The notes beneath the pieces were generated by a model. The model did not search any database. It had not been told where the DNA came from and worked only from the letters and a program-made list of their open reading frames with translations. From the NCBI GenBank assembly GCA_029210625.1, contig JARGFU010000011.1, forward strand, positions 1 through 64,000: a stretch of 64,000 nucleotides of DNA, in the 5' to 3' direction. Numbering within the stretch: position 1 is the stretch's first letter; every line of letters begins with the position of its first letter. Positions 1-8,116 of this stretch are shown here, piece after piece. Position numbers and translations under genes: made by a program. The stretch comes from Deltaproteobacteria bacterium (lineage in GTDB: Bacteria; Myxococcota; Myxococcia; SLRQ01).

Positions 1-219
1 CGCGGCGGCCGGGTTGGCGATCAGCGCCGCCAGCTCGGCCTCGGCGGCGGCCTCGGCAGCGGCCCGCTCGGGATCGACCTCGACCTCCTGCTCCTCGATG
101 GCGCGCCGGACCACGAAGGTGTGCTCGCACTTCGTGCACCGGACCCGCACCCCCTTGGGGCTGATCTTGTCGTCGGCGAGCTTGAAGCGCGCCTTGCACT
201 TGTCACACTGAATGATCAT
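1..219 (-). CDS. MJ0042-type zinc-ribbon protein (partial, runs off left edge)
   Basis: The ATG at 219 opens a frame that stays open for 73 codons to base 1, so only the N-terminus is present. It begins [14 protein letters not shown], followed by a basic stretch and a second knuckle RCTKCEH. This gives the CxxC...CxxC arrangement of the MJ0042/zinc_ribbon_5 family that starts many myxobacterial and deltaproteobacterial proteins. Residues 34-72 are Glu/Ala-rich and probably a linker. In this family the ribbon is usually followed by a linker and a membrane or signalling domain; that part lies outside the window, so the full function cannot be told. A plausible promoter lies 30-60 bp upstream. 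Confidence 0.8.
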   Translation of the reverse strand, partial: MIIQCDKCKARFKLADDKISPKGVRVRCTKCEHTFVVRRAIEEQEVEVDPERAAAEAAAEAELAALIANPAAA

Positions 220-248
220 GGGGCCTTAGCCGGTGGCCGGAGCGAGTC

Positions 249-278
249 ATTATCCTCGTCACCCCTGGCGCCGATCAA
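249..278 (-). promoter_or_regulatory. Possible sigma-70 promoter of the zinc-ribbon gene
   Basis: On the minus strand, TTGATC (278-273) is followed after 18 bp by GATAAT (254-249), a reasonable -35/-10 pair about 30 bp upstream of the ATG at 219. The -10 is unusually AT-rich for this region. This is pattern matching only. Confidence 0.4.
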
Positions 279-359
279 GAACCCCCCGCTCCGGCCCCCC
301 AGAAGCGGCCCGGGCCATTGGCTCTGGCGCATCGCGTCGTAAGTGGCTATGAAGGCGCG

Positions 360-1010
360 GTGAGCAGCAGCAAGGAAAAGAATGGGGCTGGGGCCAGGGA
401 CAAGGGCGAGTCCACCGGTTCGGTGAAGATCATCAAGCGGTACACGAACCGGAAGCTCTACGACACCGTGGAGAGCCGCTACGTGACCCTCGAGGAGATC
501 GCCGAGATGATCCGCGCCGGCGGTGACGTCCGGATCATCGACAACCGCACGAAGGAAGACCTGACCAGCGTGACGCTGGCGCAGATCATCTTCGAGCAGG
601 AGAAGAAGAAGGCCCGGATGCCCCTCGACATGCTCAAGGGCATGGTCCGCAGCGGCGGCGACACCCTCCAGGGCTTCATCTCCCGCGAGATCCAGCCCCG
701 GGTCGACGCCATCCGCGAGGAGGCCGAGCACCGCATCCCCCGGCTCTTCCGCAAGGGCCACGAGGGGCAGGATCCCAAGGCCATGGCCGAGGAGATGCTC
801 TCCCAGCTGAAGGCCAACGTCGAGGAGTGGCAGGCCTGGATCGATGGCCGGGTGCACGACGCCACCTCGGCCGTGAACCTGCCGGCCCTCCAGGCCGAGC
901 TCGAGCGGCTGCGCACCCGGGTCGAGGAGATGCGGCTGAAGGTCGTGGCCGGCCGGGGCGAGGCCGACAAGGGCGGCAAGGGCGAAGAGACCGCCAAGAA
1001 GGGCGAGTAG
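360..1010 (+). CDS. phaR: Polyhydroxyalkanoate synthesis repressor PhaR-type regulator
   Basis: Residues about 22-80 match the PHB/PHA accumulation regulator DNA-binding domain, with the hallmark run [11 protein letters not shown], then [16 protein letters not shown] and [13 protein letters not shown]. Known PhaR proteins bind phasin and PHA-synthesis promoters and are displaced by PHA granules. The rest (about 90-215) is helical, with a charged Lys/Glu tail that could contact granules or form a coiled coil. I chose GTG 360, with GAAGG 5-9 nt upstream and 216 aa, over an in-frame TTG at 318 that would add 14 unconserved residues. No phaC or phasin gene is in the window, so the target is unknown. 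Some Myxococcota carry this domain without known PHA synthesis, so a broader regulatory role is possible. Confidence 0.85.
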   Translation: MSSSKEKNGAGARDKGESTGSVKIIKRYTNRKLYDTVESRYVTLEEIAEMIRAGGDVRIIDNRTKEDLTSVTLAQIIFEQEKKKARMPLDMLKGMVRSGGDTLQGFISREIQPRVDAIREEAEHRIPRLFRKGHEGQDPKAMAEEMLSQLKANVEEWQAWIDGRVHDATSAVNLPALQAELERLRTRVEEMRLKVVAGRGEADKGGKGEETAKKGE

Positions 1011-1021
1011 CCCCTCCCCCT

Positions 1022-1783
1022 TCAGGCCACGACGGTCCGCGCGATCGCGTCGAGCATCTGGGCGCCCCGCGACCAGGGGGCGTACTCCCAGATCGTCTGC
1101 CCGTGGCTCTGGGCCTCGTCGATCTGCACGTTGAAGCCGAGGGTCGGCGTGACCTGCCCGTCGAAGTAGTCCGCGAGCTTGGCCATCACCTCCTCGGCCA
1201 GCCGGGTGCGGCGGTAGAGGGTCGGCACCACGTGGGTGACCCGCAGGTCCTCGTGCCCGTGCTCCTGGCGCAGCGACTCCACCGTCTGCACGACCTCGGC
1301 GCAGCCGTCGAGGGCGAGGTAGGTCACCGAGACCGGCACCACGATCTCGTTGGCGGCGAGCATCACGTTGCGGGTGAGCAGGCCCATCGAGGGCGGCGCG
1401 TCGAAGACGACGAAGGCGTAGCCCCGGGCGGCCTCGGCGGCCTCGATCACCCTGCGCAGGCGCTCGTAGCGGTCGTCCTGCATCCCCATCCGCTCGGGGA
1501 GATCGGCGAGGTCCTTGTTCCCGGGGAGGAGATCGAGCCCCTCCACCCCGGAGGTCACGAGGACCTCGTCCAGGGAGAGGCTCTCGTCCAGGAGGAGATC
1601 CCCCACGTTGTGGGAGAGCTCCCGGACGTCGATGCCGAGGGTCTTCCCGGCGTGGCCCTGCATGTCCACGTCCACCAGGAGGGTGCGGTGCCCGTGGTTG
1701 GCGAGCCAGGCCGCGGTGTGGACCGCGAGGGTCGTCTTGCAGGTCCCGCCCTTCTCGTTCACGAACGCCAGCCGCCGGGCCAT
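1022..1783 (-). CDS. ParA/Soj-family ATPase
   Basis: 253 aa. A deviant Walker A (EKGGTCKTT) sits at residues 9-17, followed by the ParA switch I region (VDVDMQGHAGKTLG) and Walker B/switch II (FVVFDAPPSMG). ParA-type ATPases dimerise with ATP, bind DNA nonspecifically and move cargo such as chromosomes, plasmids or protein complexes. No parB follows, so this is an orphan ParA and may position something other than the chromosome. Start ATG 1783 is supported by GGGAGAGG just upstream. The gene converges with phaR, with only 11 bp between stops, and diverges from the ArsA-like genes. Confidence 0.88.
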   Translation of the reverse strand: MARRLAFVNEKGGTCKTTLAVHTAAWLANHGHRTLLVDVDMQGHAGKTLGIDVRELSHNVGDLLLDESLSLDEVLVTSGVEGLDLLPGNKDLADLPERMGMQDDRYERLRRVIEAAEAARGYAFVVFDAPPSMGLLTRNVMLAANEIVVPVSVTYLALDGCAEVVQTVESLRQEHGHEDLRVTHVVPTLYRRTRLAEEVMAKLADYFDGQVTPTLGFNVQIDEAQSHGQTIWEYAPWSRGAQMLDAIARTVVA

Positions 1784-1879
1784 CGCCTCTCCCTTCGTCG
1801 CCGTGGGGGAGTCCACCCGGGCGATCACCGCCGCCATGCTACGGCCTGGCCCGGTGGGGTCAAGGGCGGATTGACCCCG

Positions 1880-2881
1880 ATGGAAGCTCTCCGTTACGAC
1901 ATACCGATGCCCTCGCTCTTCGAGCGACGACTCCTGGTCGTCACCGGAAAAGGCGGTGTGGGGAAGTCCACCCTCTCCGCCGCGCTGGCCTCTGCCGCGC
2001 ACGCGCAGGGCAAGCGAGTGCTGGTCTGCGAGGTCGGGATGACCCGGCGCCTGCCGCCGCTCCTCGGCGCGCCGACGGGTGGCACGGATCGGGACGCGAT
2101 GCTCGAGGTGCGGCCCGGCCTCTTCACCCAGGCCATCCGCCCCGAGCCGGCGATGCGCGAGTACGCGCTGATGAAGCTCAAGTTCCAGACCATCTACCGG
2201 GCGGTCTTCGAGAACCGCCTGGTGCGCGCCTTCCTGCGAATGATCCCCTCGCTGGCCGAGACCGTCGTGCTCGGCAAGGTCTGGTTCGAGGTGCAGGCGC
2301 GGGAGGGCTCGGGCTGGCGCTGGGATCTGGTCATCCTCGACGCGCCCGCCACCGGCCACGGCATCTCGCTCCTGCGCGTGCCGCAGACCCTGCTGGAGAC
2401 GCTGCCCCCGGGCGCCATGCGGGACGACGCCGAGCAGATGCACGCGACGCTCACCGACCCGAAGACGACCTCCCTGCAGATCGTCACCCTCCCCGAGGAG
2501 ACGCCGGTGGTGGAGGCGATCGAGCTCTTCGGCCAGGTCCGCGACGATCTCCAGATCCCGGTGGGCCAGATCTTCCTCAACAGCTTCCACGAGCAGCGCT
2601 TCGACGAGGCCGCCACCGCGCGCTTCGAGGAGGCCCTCGCCGCCGCCGGCCGGAAGATCAGCCCCGCCGCCGCCATCGCCGCGGTGAGCCTGCACCAGAT
2701 CCGCCGGGCCGAGCGCTCGGCGCAGCTGCGGCAGCGCCTCGAGGTCCAGCTCCCCGGGGTGCCCGTCCACCTCCTCCCCTACCTCGCCCTGCCGACCTGG
2801 GGTCCCGAGGCCATCGAGCTCCTGGCCCGCGAGATCCGGCCGGAGCGGGTGCGTGAGTATCCGGAGGTGCCGACCCCATGA
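1880..2881 (+). CDS. ArsA-family ATPase, first of a tandem pair
   Basis: 333 aa from ATG 1880; an alternative ATG at 1907 would place the beta strand and P-loop (VVTGKGGVGKST) closer to the N-terminus, as is usual in the family. The ArsA/GET3 signature is present as ILDAPATGHG near residue 150. ArsA-like ATPases use ATP-driven dimer changes to handle client proteins or to energise anion efflux; no arsB or metal-site cysteines are visible here. It overlaps the next gene by ATGA (2878-2881), implying translational coupling. Paired ArsA-like genes of this type recur in Myxococcota, and the two products probably act together as a heterodimer (inference). Confidence 0.8.
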   Translation: MEALRYDIPMPSLFERRLLVVTGKGGVGKSTLSAALASAAHAQGKRVLVCEVGMTRRLPPLLGAPTGGTDRDAMLEVRPGLFTQAIRPEPAMREYALMKLKFQTIYRAVFENRLVRAFLRMIPSLAETVVLGKVWFEVQAREGSGWRWDLVILDAPATGHGISLLRVPQTLLETLPPGAMRDDAEQMHATLTDPKTTSLQIVTLPEETPVVEAIELFGQVRDDLQIPVGQIFLNSFHEQRFDEAATARFEEALAAAGRKISPAAAIAAVSLHQIRRAERSAQLRQRLEVQLPGVPVHLLPYLALPTWGPEAIELLAREIRPERVREYPEVPTP

Positions 2882-4068
2882 GCGATCGCCTCGGCCCGGC
2901 CATCGAGGGGCGCTCGGTGGTCGTCTGCGTCGGCTCCGGGGGCGTGGGCAAGACCACCGTCGCCGCCAGCATCGCCCTGCGCGCGGCGCAGGAGGGGAAG
3001 CGCGCGCTGGTGGTGACCATCGATCCGGCGCGGCGCCTGGCGAGCAGCATGGGGGTCAGCGCCCTGGGCAACGTCGGGACCCGGATCAGCGCCGAGCGGC
3101 TGGCCGTCTCCGGGGTGGAGGCCAGCGGGGAGCTCGAGGCCCTGATGCTGGACGTGAAGCGCACCTGCGACGAGCTGATCCTGCGCCACGCCCCCAGCCG
3201 CGATCAGGCCGACGACATCCTTCACAACCGCTTCTACCAGACCGCCTCCACCGTCCTCGCCGGCTCCCAGGAGTACATGGGGATGGAGAAGCTCTACGAG
3301 CTGCACTCCTCCGGTGCGTACGACCTCATCGTCCTGGACACGCCGCCCACCACCAACGCCCTGGAGTTCCTCGAGGCCCCCAACCGCCTCCTCGACGCCT
3401 TCGGCAACGACGCCCTGAAGTGGATCGCCACCCCGGCGGTCGCCGCGGGCCGGATCGGGATGCAGGCGATGGGGCTGGGGAGCGGCTACCTCGTGAGGCA
3501 ACTTTCCAAGCTCACCGGTGTCGAGACCCTGCAGGCCCTGGCGGAGTTCCTGCTCTCGATGCGTGGCATGTACGACGGCTTCAAGGATCGCGCGGCCGAA
3601 GTGAAGGCCCTCCTCTCCTCGGAGCAGGCGGCCTTCGTGCTGGTGACCTCGCCCAAGCTGATGGTCCTCGACGAGGCCCGCTACTTCTATGGCGTGCTCC
3701 ACCAGAACGACATCCACGTCCCGGCGATCGTGGTGAACCGGGTGGAGCCCGACTGGACCGGCGCCGCCGGCCTCGACACCTCCGCCGAGGGCTTCTCCGA
3801 CGCCTCCCTCACCACCCTCTTCGGGGCGCAGTGCGTGGCGCCGATCCGGAAGACCCTCGAGGAGCAGCAGCTGCGCGCCCGCGCCGACGCCGAGCAGGCC
3901 CGGGGCCTCTTCGCCGACCTCGAGCAGGACGTCGCCCGGGTGCTGGTCCCCACCCTCCTCGACGACATCCACGACCTCGCCGGCCTGGCCTCCCTGGCCA
4001 CCTACCTCTTCGACCTCGAGCGGCCCCTCCCGGCCCAGGCCCTCCCGGTCCTGGAAGAGCGCTCATGA
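2878..4068 (+). CDS. ArsA-family ATPase, second of a tandem pair
   Basis: 396 aa. Walker A is GSGGVGKTT (residues about 20-28), followed by VTIDPARRLASSMG, the family's switch I region, and DTPPTTNALEFLEAP, the switch II/signature region. It is longer than its partner and has a helical middle rich in Met and Leu (about 170-230) that could form a client-binding surface like that of Get3. The start is ATG inside the stop of the upstream gene, and it overlaps the downstream lipoprotein gene by four bases. Its gene order (ATPase, ATPase, TPR lipoprotein, M48 protease) suggests a link with the cell envelope, but the client is unknown. Confidence 0.85.
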   Translation: MSDRLGPAIEGRSVVVCVGSGGVGKTTVAASIALRAAQEGKRALVVTIDPARRLASSMGVSALGNVGTRISAERLAVSGVEASGELEALMLDVKRTCDELILRHAPSRDQADDILHNRFYQTASTVLAGSQEYMGMEKLYELHSSGAYDLIVLDTPPTTNALEFLEAPNRLLDAFGNDALKWIATPAVAAGRIGMQAMGLGSGYLVRQLSKLTGVETLQALAEFLLSMRGMYDGFKDRAAEVKALLSSEQAAFVLVTSPKLMVLDEARYFYGVLHQNDIHVPAIVVNRVEPDWTGAAGLDTSAEGFSDASLTTLFGAQCVAPIRKTLEEQQLRARADAEQARGLFADLEQDVARVLVPTLLDDIHDLAGLASLATYLFDLERPLPAQALPVLEERS

Positions 4069-5222
4069 GCCTCGCCCGCGCCGCGCTCCTGGCCTCCCTG
4101 GGCCTCGCGGCCGGCTGCGCGACGACGACCACCACCGGGCAGGCGCGAGAGCTCGAGCTGCCGGCCGTCGAGGTCCGCGCCGGCTCCCCCGAGCGGGTGG
4201 CTCTGGCCGCCCTCAACGTGGAGGAGCTCTTCCAGGTGGGCATGGCCGCCCACACCCGCGGCGACTACGAGCGCGCCGCCATGGCCTTCGAGTCGGTGAT
4301 CGCCGGGCACCCCGACTCCCCCCGGGTCGCCGACGCGCACTTCAACGCGGGCCTCTCCTGGGAGCGGATGGGCGAGAGCCTCAGGGCGGTCGATCACTTC
4401 CTCCTCCTCCTCGGCCACCAGGACGGCAGCGCCTGGGAGGGGGCGGCCCTGCGGGCCTCGGACAACCTCTACCACCTCGAGGCCTACGCCGACGCGGCGG
4501 CCCTCCTCCACGAGCTGGCCGAGCGCAGCCGCCACGATCCCGACCTGCGCATCGAGGCCCTGGTGAAGGAGGGCGTCTGCCTCCTGGAGATGGGGCGAGA
4601 CGTCGACGCCGAGAGCCGCCTGCGCCAGGCCCTCGGCCGCTACCACCTCGAGCGCCGGGAGGACGAGGACAGCCTCGACACCCTCTACCCCGCCCAGGGG
4701 CAGTTCTTCCTCGGCGAGGTCTACCGCCTGCGCTTCGAGTCGGGAGAGCTCGACGCCGCCCAGAGCCTCGAGGGGCTCGAGGCCGACCTCACCGCCAAGG
4801 GCGCCCTGCTCCTCTCGGCGCAGGGGCACTACCTGCGGGCGATCCGCATGGGCGAGGCGAAGTGGGCGGCCGCCGCCGGCTACGAGCTCGGCCGCCTCTA
4901 CGAGATCTTCCACCGGCAGATCACCCGGGCGCGCCTCCCCCTGGAGCTGAAGGATCCGGCCGAGCGCCTGGCCTACCAGCAGGTGCTGCAGGCCGAGGTG
5001 AGGGCGCTGCTGGAGAAGGCCCTCTCGGCCTACGAGCGCACCCTCGCCACCGCCGAGCGCATCGGCGTGCAGGGTCGCTGGCGGGAGCGGATCGAGGCGG
5101 GGCTGGACCGGGTGCGCTCGCTCCTGCTGGAGGAGACCCTCGCCCCCGAGCCCGAGCCCGAGCCGCCGACCGGGACCGTGCCCACCGAGGGCGAGGGCGA
5201 GGGTGATGTCCCGGCGGCCTGA
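4065..5222 (+). CDS. TPR-repeat lipoprotein
   Basis: 385 aa. The N-terminus has a hydrophobic stretch ending in a lipobox (LGLAAGC, Cys about residue 18), so export and lipidation are expected. Residues 55-140 read as TPR helices (for example FQVGMAAHTRGDYERAAMAFESV followed by ADAHFNAGLSWERMG), with further TPR-like repeats to about 330. The C-terminus is a Pro-Glu repeat tail. TPR lipoproteins of this kind act as periplasmic scaffolds (BamD/YbgF/GlgB-type); the specific complex cannot be told. ATGA overlaps link it to the ArsA-like gene upstream, and it overlaps the M48 protease gene downstream by 17 bp, so the four probably form one operon. Confidence 0.75.
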   Translation: MSLARAALLASLGLAAGCATTTTTGQARELELPAVEVRAGSPERVALAALNVEELFQVGMAAHTRGDYERAAMAFESVIAGHPDSPRVADAHFNAGLSWERMGESLRAVDHFLLLLGHQDGSAWEGAALRASDNLYHLEAYADAAALLHELAERSRHDPDLRIEALVKEGVCLLEMGRDVDAESRLRQALGRYHLERREDEDSLDTLYPAQGQFFLGEVYRLRFESGELDAAQSLEGLEADLTAKGALLLSAQGHYLRAIRMGEAKWAAAAGYELGRLYEIFHRQITRARLPLELKDPAERLAYQQVLQAEVRALLEKALSAYERTLATAERIGVQGRWRERIEAGLDRVRSLLLEETLAPEPEPEPPTGTVPTEGEGEGDVPAA

Positions 5223-6603
5223 AGCACGGCGCCGCGCGCGGCCCGCCCGGCTCCTCTTCCTCCTCGTCGCCGCGCTCCTCCTCCTGCCTCCCCTGGCCGG
5301 CGCGCAGGCGAGCGGCCCGGGCTGGCATCCGGATCCGGTGGCGGCCACCGACTACTTCACGGCCGCCGAGGTCGCCGCCTGGAGGGACCACGCCCGCTCC
5401 CTGCGCCTGATCTCCCTGGCGCGCACGACCCTCTCCCTCGGCTTCCTCCTCGCCCTCCTCTTCTCCCCTCTGGGCGCCTGGCTCTGGCGAGTGGGTGAGC
5501 GCGTCGCCGGCGCCCTGGCCGCCACCGCGGCCGGGCGGGCGGGCGTCTCCCGCCGCCTCGCGGCCCTGGCGGCGCGGGTCTTCGGCCCGGACTGGGGCGC
5601 CTCCCTCGCCTACGCCTACGCCTTCCTCTTCCTGCAGCTGCTCCTCTTCCTGCCCCTGCGGATCACCGCCGAGCTGCTGCGCAAGGCCGAGGGGCTCTCG
5701 ACCTACACCCCCGGCGCCTGGGTCTGGGATCTCGTGAAGGCCGAGCTGCTCTCCGCGCTGGTCTTCGCCTTCCTGATCTTCGGGCTCTTCGGGCTCATCC
5801 GCCGGGTGCCCCGCTACTGGTGGCTGCTCCTGGGCCTGCCCACCGGCCTGCTCCTCTTCGGCTACGGGGTGGTCGCCCCCTACCGGGCGCGGGTCTTCAG
5901 CGAGTTCTCTCCCCTCGAGGACGCCCGCCTCGCCCGGCGCCTGGAGGCGATGGCCCGGGCCGAGGGCCTGGAGCTCACCGCCATCAAGGTCATCGACGCC
6001 AGCCGGACCACCCGGGCCCTGAACGCCTACATCACCGGGGTGGGCCCGAGCCGCGAGCTGGTCCTCTTCGACACCCTGCTCGCGGCGATGACGCCGGAGG
6101 AGGTGATGGCGGTCGTCGCCCACGAGCTGGGCCACCACCGGCGGCGCGACGTGCTGCTGCGCTACGGCCTCTCGGCGGGCTTCATCGTCCTGGGCCTGGC
6201 CGTGCTGGCGCCCCTCCTGCGCCGGGGCAGCGACCGCTTCGGCCTCCCCGGCCCCGGAGACGTGCGCAACCTCCCCTGGCTGCTCCTCCTCTACGCCCTC
6301 TTCAACCTGGCGGTGCGGCCGGCGAGCAACGCCTACGGGAGGCACGAAGAGCAGCTCGCGGACCTCGCGGCGCTCGAGATCCACGGCGACGCGGAGGCCA
6401 CCGTGGGGATGATGGTGAAGCTCGCCCGGGAGAACCACGCCGACGTGGATCCCCCGGGCTGGGCCGTCTTCTGGTTCGCCTCCCACCCGCCCCTGCTGGA
6501 GCGGATCGGGGTCGCCCTGCGGGCCGGGCGGGAGGGGTGGTTTCCCCTTCAGGCCGAGGCGGGCGGCAGGCCGTCGGCCGCGAGCGCCGCCGACGCCCCC
6601 TGA
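5206..6603 (+). CDS. M48-family membrane metalloprotease (Ste24/CAAX type I-like)
   Basis: About 465 aa. After a signal-like N-terminus there are at least four hydrophobic segments (roughly 65-85, 135-155, 180-205 and 208-225). Then comes the zinc motif HELGHH at about residue 306 and the downstream Glu helix (HEEQLADLAALEIHG, about 380) that supplies the third ligand. This is the Ste24 layout: multi-spanning protein with a cytosolic zinc protease. Bacterial members take part in membrane-protein quality control. The region before HELGHH, DASRTTRALNAYITG, is the usual substrate-groove strand of M48 enzymes. Start ATG 5206 follows a GAGGGCGAGGG purine stretch; a GTG lies one codon earlier. Its 3' end overlaps the convergent gene by 55 bp. 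Confidence 0.88.
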   Translation: MSRRPEARRRARPARLLFLLVAALLLLPPLAGAQASGPGWHPDPVAATDYFTAAEVAAWRDHARSLRLISLARTTLSLGFLLALLFSPLGAWLWRVGERVAGALAATAAGRAGVSRRLAALAARVFGPDWGASLAYAYAFLFLQLLLFLPLRITAELLRKAEGLSTYTPGAWVWDLVKAELLSALVFAFLIFGLFGLIRRVPRYWWLLLGLPTGLLLFGYGVVAPYRARVFSEFSPLEDARLARRLEAMARAEGLELTAIKVIDASRTTRALNAYITGVGPSRELVLFDTLLAAMTPEEVMAVVAHELGHHRRRDVLLRYGLSAGFIVLGLAVLAPLLRRGSDRFGLPGPGDVRNLPWLLLLYALFNLAVRPASNAYGRHEEQLADLAALEIHGDAEATVGMMVKLARENHADVDPPGWAVFWFASHPPLLERIGVALRAGREGWFPLQAEAGGRPSAASAADAP

Positions 6604-7097
6604 CGGGCCGCGCCCCGCAGGCGCTCGAGGAGCACCTCGGCCCGGGAGCGGTAGCTCGCCCCCGGGGGCGCGAGGTCGAGGGCCCGCTCGAGGTCGATGA
6701 CGCCCTCCCCCACCGCGTCCCGCAGCAGGCGCAGCTCTCCGCGCCGGGCGAGCACCCAGGGGTTGCGGGCCTTCAGCCCCAGGCAGAGGTCGTAGTGCGC
6801 CTCCGCCTCCTCCCGCCGCTCCTCCCGCTCGGCGATGGCCCCGAGGATCTGGTGGGGATAGGGATCGAGGGGGTTCAGCGCGCACATCCCCTCGAAGAGC
6901 ACGCGGGCGTCGTGGAGCCGGCCGCGGCGGAAGAGCTCGTGGCCCAGATCGGCCAGGCGCCGCGCCTCGCGCTCGCCGAGGCCCTCGAGCTGGGCGAAGG
7001 TGAGCTCGCCCCGGACGAAGCGGCGCAGCAGGCCCTTCTCGTCGGCGTCGAAGGCGGGCGACGCGAGAGGGCGCAGGCGGGTGGTCTTGGTCTCCAT
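6549..7097 (-). CDS. TPR protein resembling SycD/LcrH type III secretion chaperones
   Basis: 182 aa with no signal peptide. Residues about 45-145 contain three TPR units. The pattern (LADLGHELFRRGRLHDARVLF, then NPLDPYPHQILGAIAEREE, then a third unit with NPWVLARRGELRLL) closely follows class II type III chaperones such as SycD/LcrH in length, number of repeats and the 'L.P.D...LGA' region. Those proteins bind the N-termini of translocators. The gene lies 7 bp downstream of a gene for a putative secreted protein, with GAGGT as RBS inside the junction; this is the usual chaperone-after-substrate order. No secretion apparatus genes are in the window. A generic TPR adaptor is the alternative. 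Confidence 0.65.
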   Translation of the reverse strand: METKTTRLRPLASPAFDADEKGLLRRFVRGELTFAQLEGLGEREARRLADLGHELFRRGRLHDARVLFEGMCALNPLDPYPHQILGAIAEREERREEAEAHYDLCLGLKARNPWVLARRGELRLLRDAVGEGVIDLERALDLAPPGASYRSRAEVLLERLRGAARQGASAALAADGLPPASA

Positions 7098-7104
7098 GGT
7101 GACC

Positions 7105-7911
7105 TCAGCGGATGTTGGCGATGGTCTGCATCGCCGACTGGTGGCTCATGCCCAGGATGTTCGAGAGCAGCGACTGCATCTGGCTGCGCCGCTGCATCAG
7201 GATCTGCAGCTCGGAGGAGAGGCGGCTGATGTCCGCCGCGCTCGCCTCACCGCCCTTCGCCGGCTTGCCCTTCGCGCCCGACTCCGAGCGCTCCTTGGCC
7301 GCCTGCTTGTCGTGGAGGGCGTCCATCTTGCCCTCGATCTCGCCGTCGAGCCCGCCGAGGAGCTCGCCGAAGATCAGGGCGATCTTGTCCTCGAGGGAGA
7401 GGGAGGGATCGTTCAGGATGGCCCCGAGCTTCGCCGCGAGGCTCTCGCGCGCCCCGGAGGCCGCACCGGTGGGCTCGCTCCAGCCGGTGCGCACCTCGAC
7501 CTCCACGTCGACCTCCACGCCGCCGCGGGGCTGCACCGTGACGTCGACGTCGACGGCCGGCATCCGGTCGAAGCGGGACTCGAGCTCCGCCGCGGCCTCC
7601 CGGGCGGCGCTCTCCGCCACCCGGGCCGTCTCGCTGAAGGGCGAGGGCTCGCCCTGCCGGACGGTGACCTCCACCTCGACCTCGGCCTGCGCCTCCTCGT
7701 AGGTGGGGCAGGCCTCGGCGGGGTGGTTGGCCTGCTGCTGCAGGTCGTCGATGAGCTGCATCCCCTCCTCGATGGCCCCGATGTAGTTGCCGGTGGCCAT
7801 GTTCACGACCAGCCCGGCGGCGTCGCCGAGGACCTCGCTGCCGGTCAGCCCGGTCACCAGATCGTCCACGGCCCGGCCCACGAAGTTCACCACACCCATC
7901 ACGTCGGTCAT
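7105..7911 (-). CDS. Hypothetical protein, candidate type III-type secreted substrate
   Basis: 268 aa, ATG 7911 with a GGAGAG RBS. There is no Sec signal peptide. The N-terminal 60 residues are amphipathic and hydrophobic (MTDVMGVVNFVGRAVDDLV...). The middle is acidic with alternating Val/Glu/Asp beta-like stretches (VDVDVTVQPRG, VEVDVEVEVRTG). The C-terminal 100 residues are helical: an EDKIALIFGELLGGL segment, a Lys/Ala/Glu linker, and a closing helix pair (LSSELQILMQRRSQMQSLLSNIL and HQSAMQTIANIR). Such C-terminal helices resemble the coiled-coil ends of secreted translocator or needle-type proteins. No family is recognised with certainty. The SycD-like gene follows after 7 bp in the same direction. 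Confidence 0.6.
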   Translation of the reverse strand: MTDVMGVVNFVGRAVDDLVTGLTGSEVLGDAAGLVVNMATGNYIGAIEEGMQLIDDLQQQANHPAEACPTYEEAQAEVEVEVTVRQGEPSPFSETARVAESAAREAAAELESRFDRMPAVDVDVTVQPRGGVEVDVEVEVRTGWSEPTGAASGARESLAAKLGAILNDPSLSLEDKIALIFGELLGGLDGEIEGKMDALHDKQAAKERSESGAKGKPAKGGEASAADISRLSSELQILMQRRSQMQSLLSNILGMSHQSAMQTIANIR

Positions 7912-8052
7912 CTCGCTCTCCTCTCCCCCTCGGGGATCTCTGGTTGGTTGGATGCCGGGTCCGGAGTGCGGACTGCGTGCCAGCCGGCGGATCCCCCGGA
8001 TCCCGGGGGCTTCGCCGCCAGGCCCGCGGGGGCCCGGGCCGACCCCCGGCCA

Positions 8053-8068
8053 CCGGTCCAGGGACCGG
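8053..8068. promoter_or_regulatory. Perfect 7-bp inverted repeat upstream of ruvX
   Basis: CCGGTCC-AG-GGACCGG lies in the 205-bp divergent region between the 7911 gene and ruvX. A second, less perfect GC-rich palindrome (around GGATCCCCCGGATCCCGGGG) lies near 7986-8008. Either could be an operator for a dimeric regulator or the stem of an RNA hairpin; no U-run follows, so a terminator is unlikely. Confidence 0.35.
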
Positions 8069-8100
8069 ACCACGGAATTCACCCGCTCCCCCACTTGGTT

Positions 8101-8106
8101 TAGGGT
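8101..8106 (+). promoter_or_regulatory. Candidate -10 element (TAGGGT) for a near-leaderless ruvX transcript
   Basis: TAGGGT ends 10 nt before the ruvX ATG, which has no Shine-Dalgarno sequence in between. One of ten such TANNNT elements in this window. Confidence 0.3.
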
Positions 8107-8116
8107 CTCGCAGCCC

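Noticed and set aside
1011-1021. Terminator between the convergent phaR and parA genes
   Set aside because: The 11-bp gap has no inverted repeat or T-run; no convincing rho-independent terminator was found at other convergent junctions either.
827-1879. Upstream extension of the first ArsA-like frame
   Set aside because: The region is antisense to phaR and parA and has shadow-type composition; the ArsA fold begins just after 1880/1907.
8097-8104. GGTTTAGG resembling the MITE terminus (also at 45310-45317)
   Set aside because: Only about eight bases match and no partner end or internal sequence follows; these are more likely promoter sequence.
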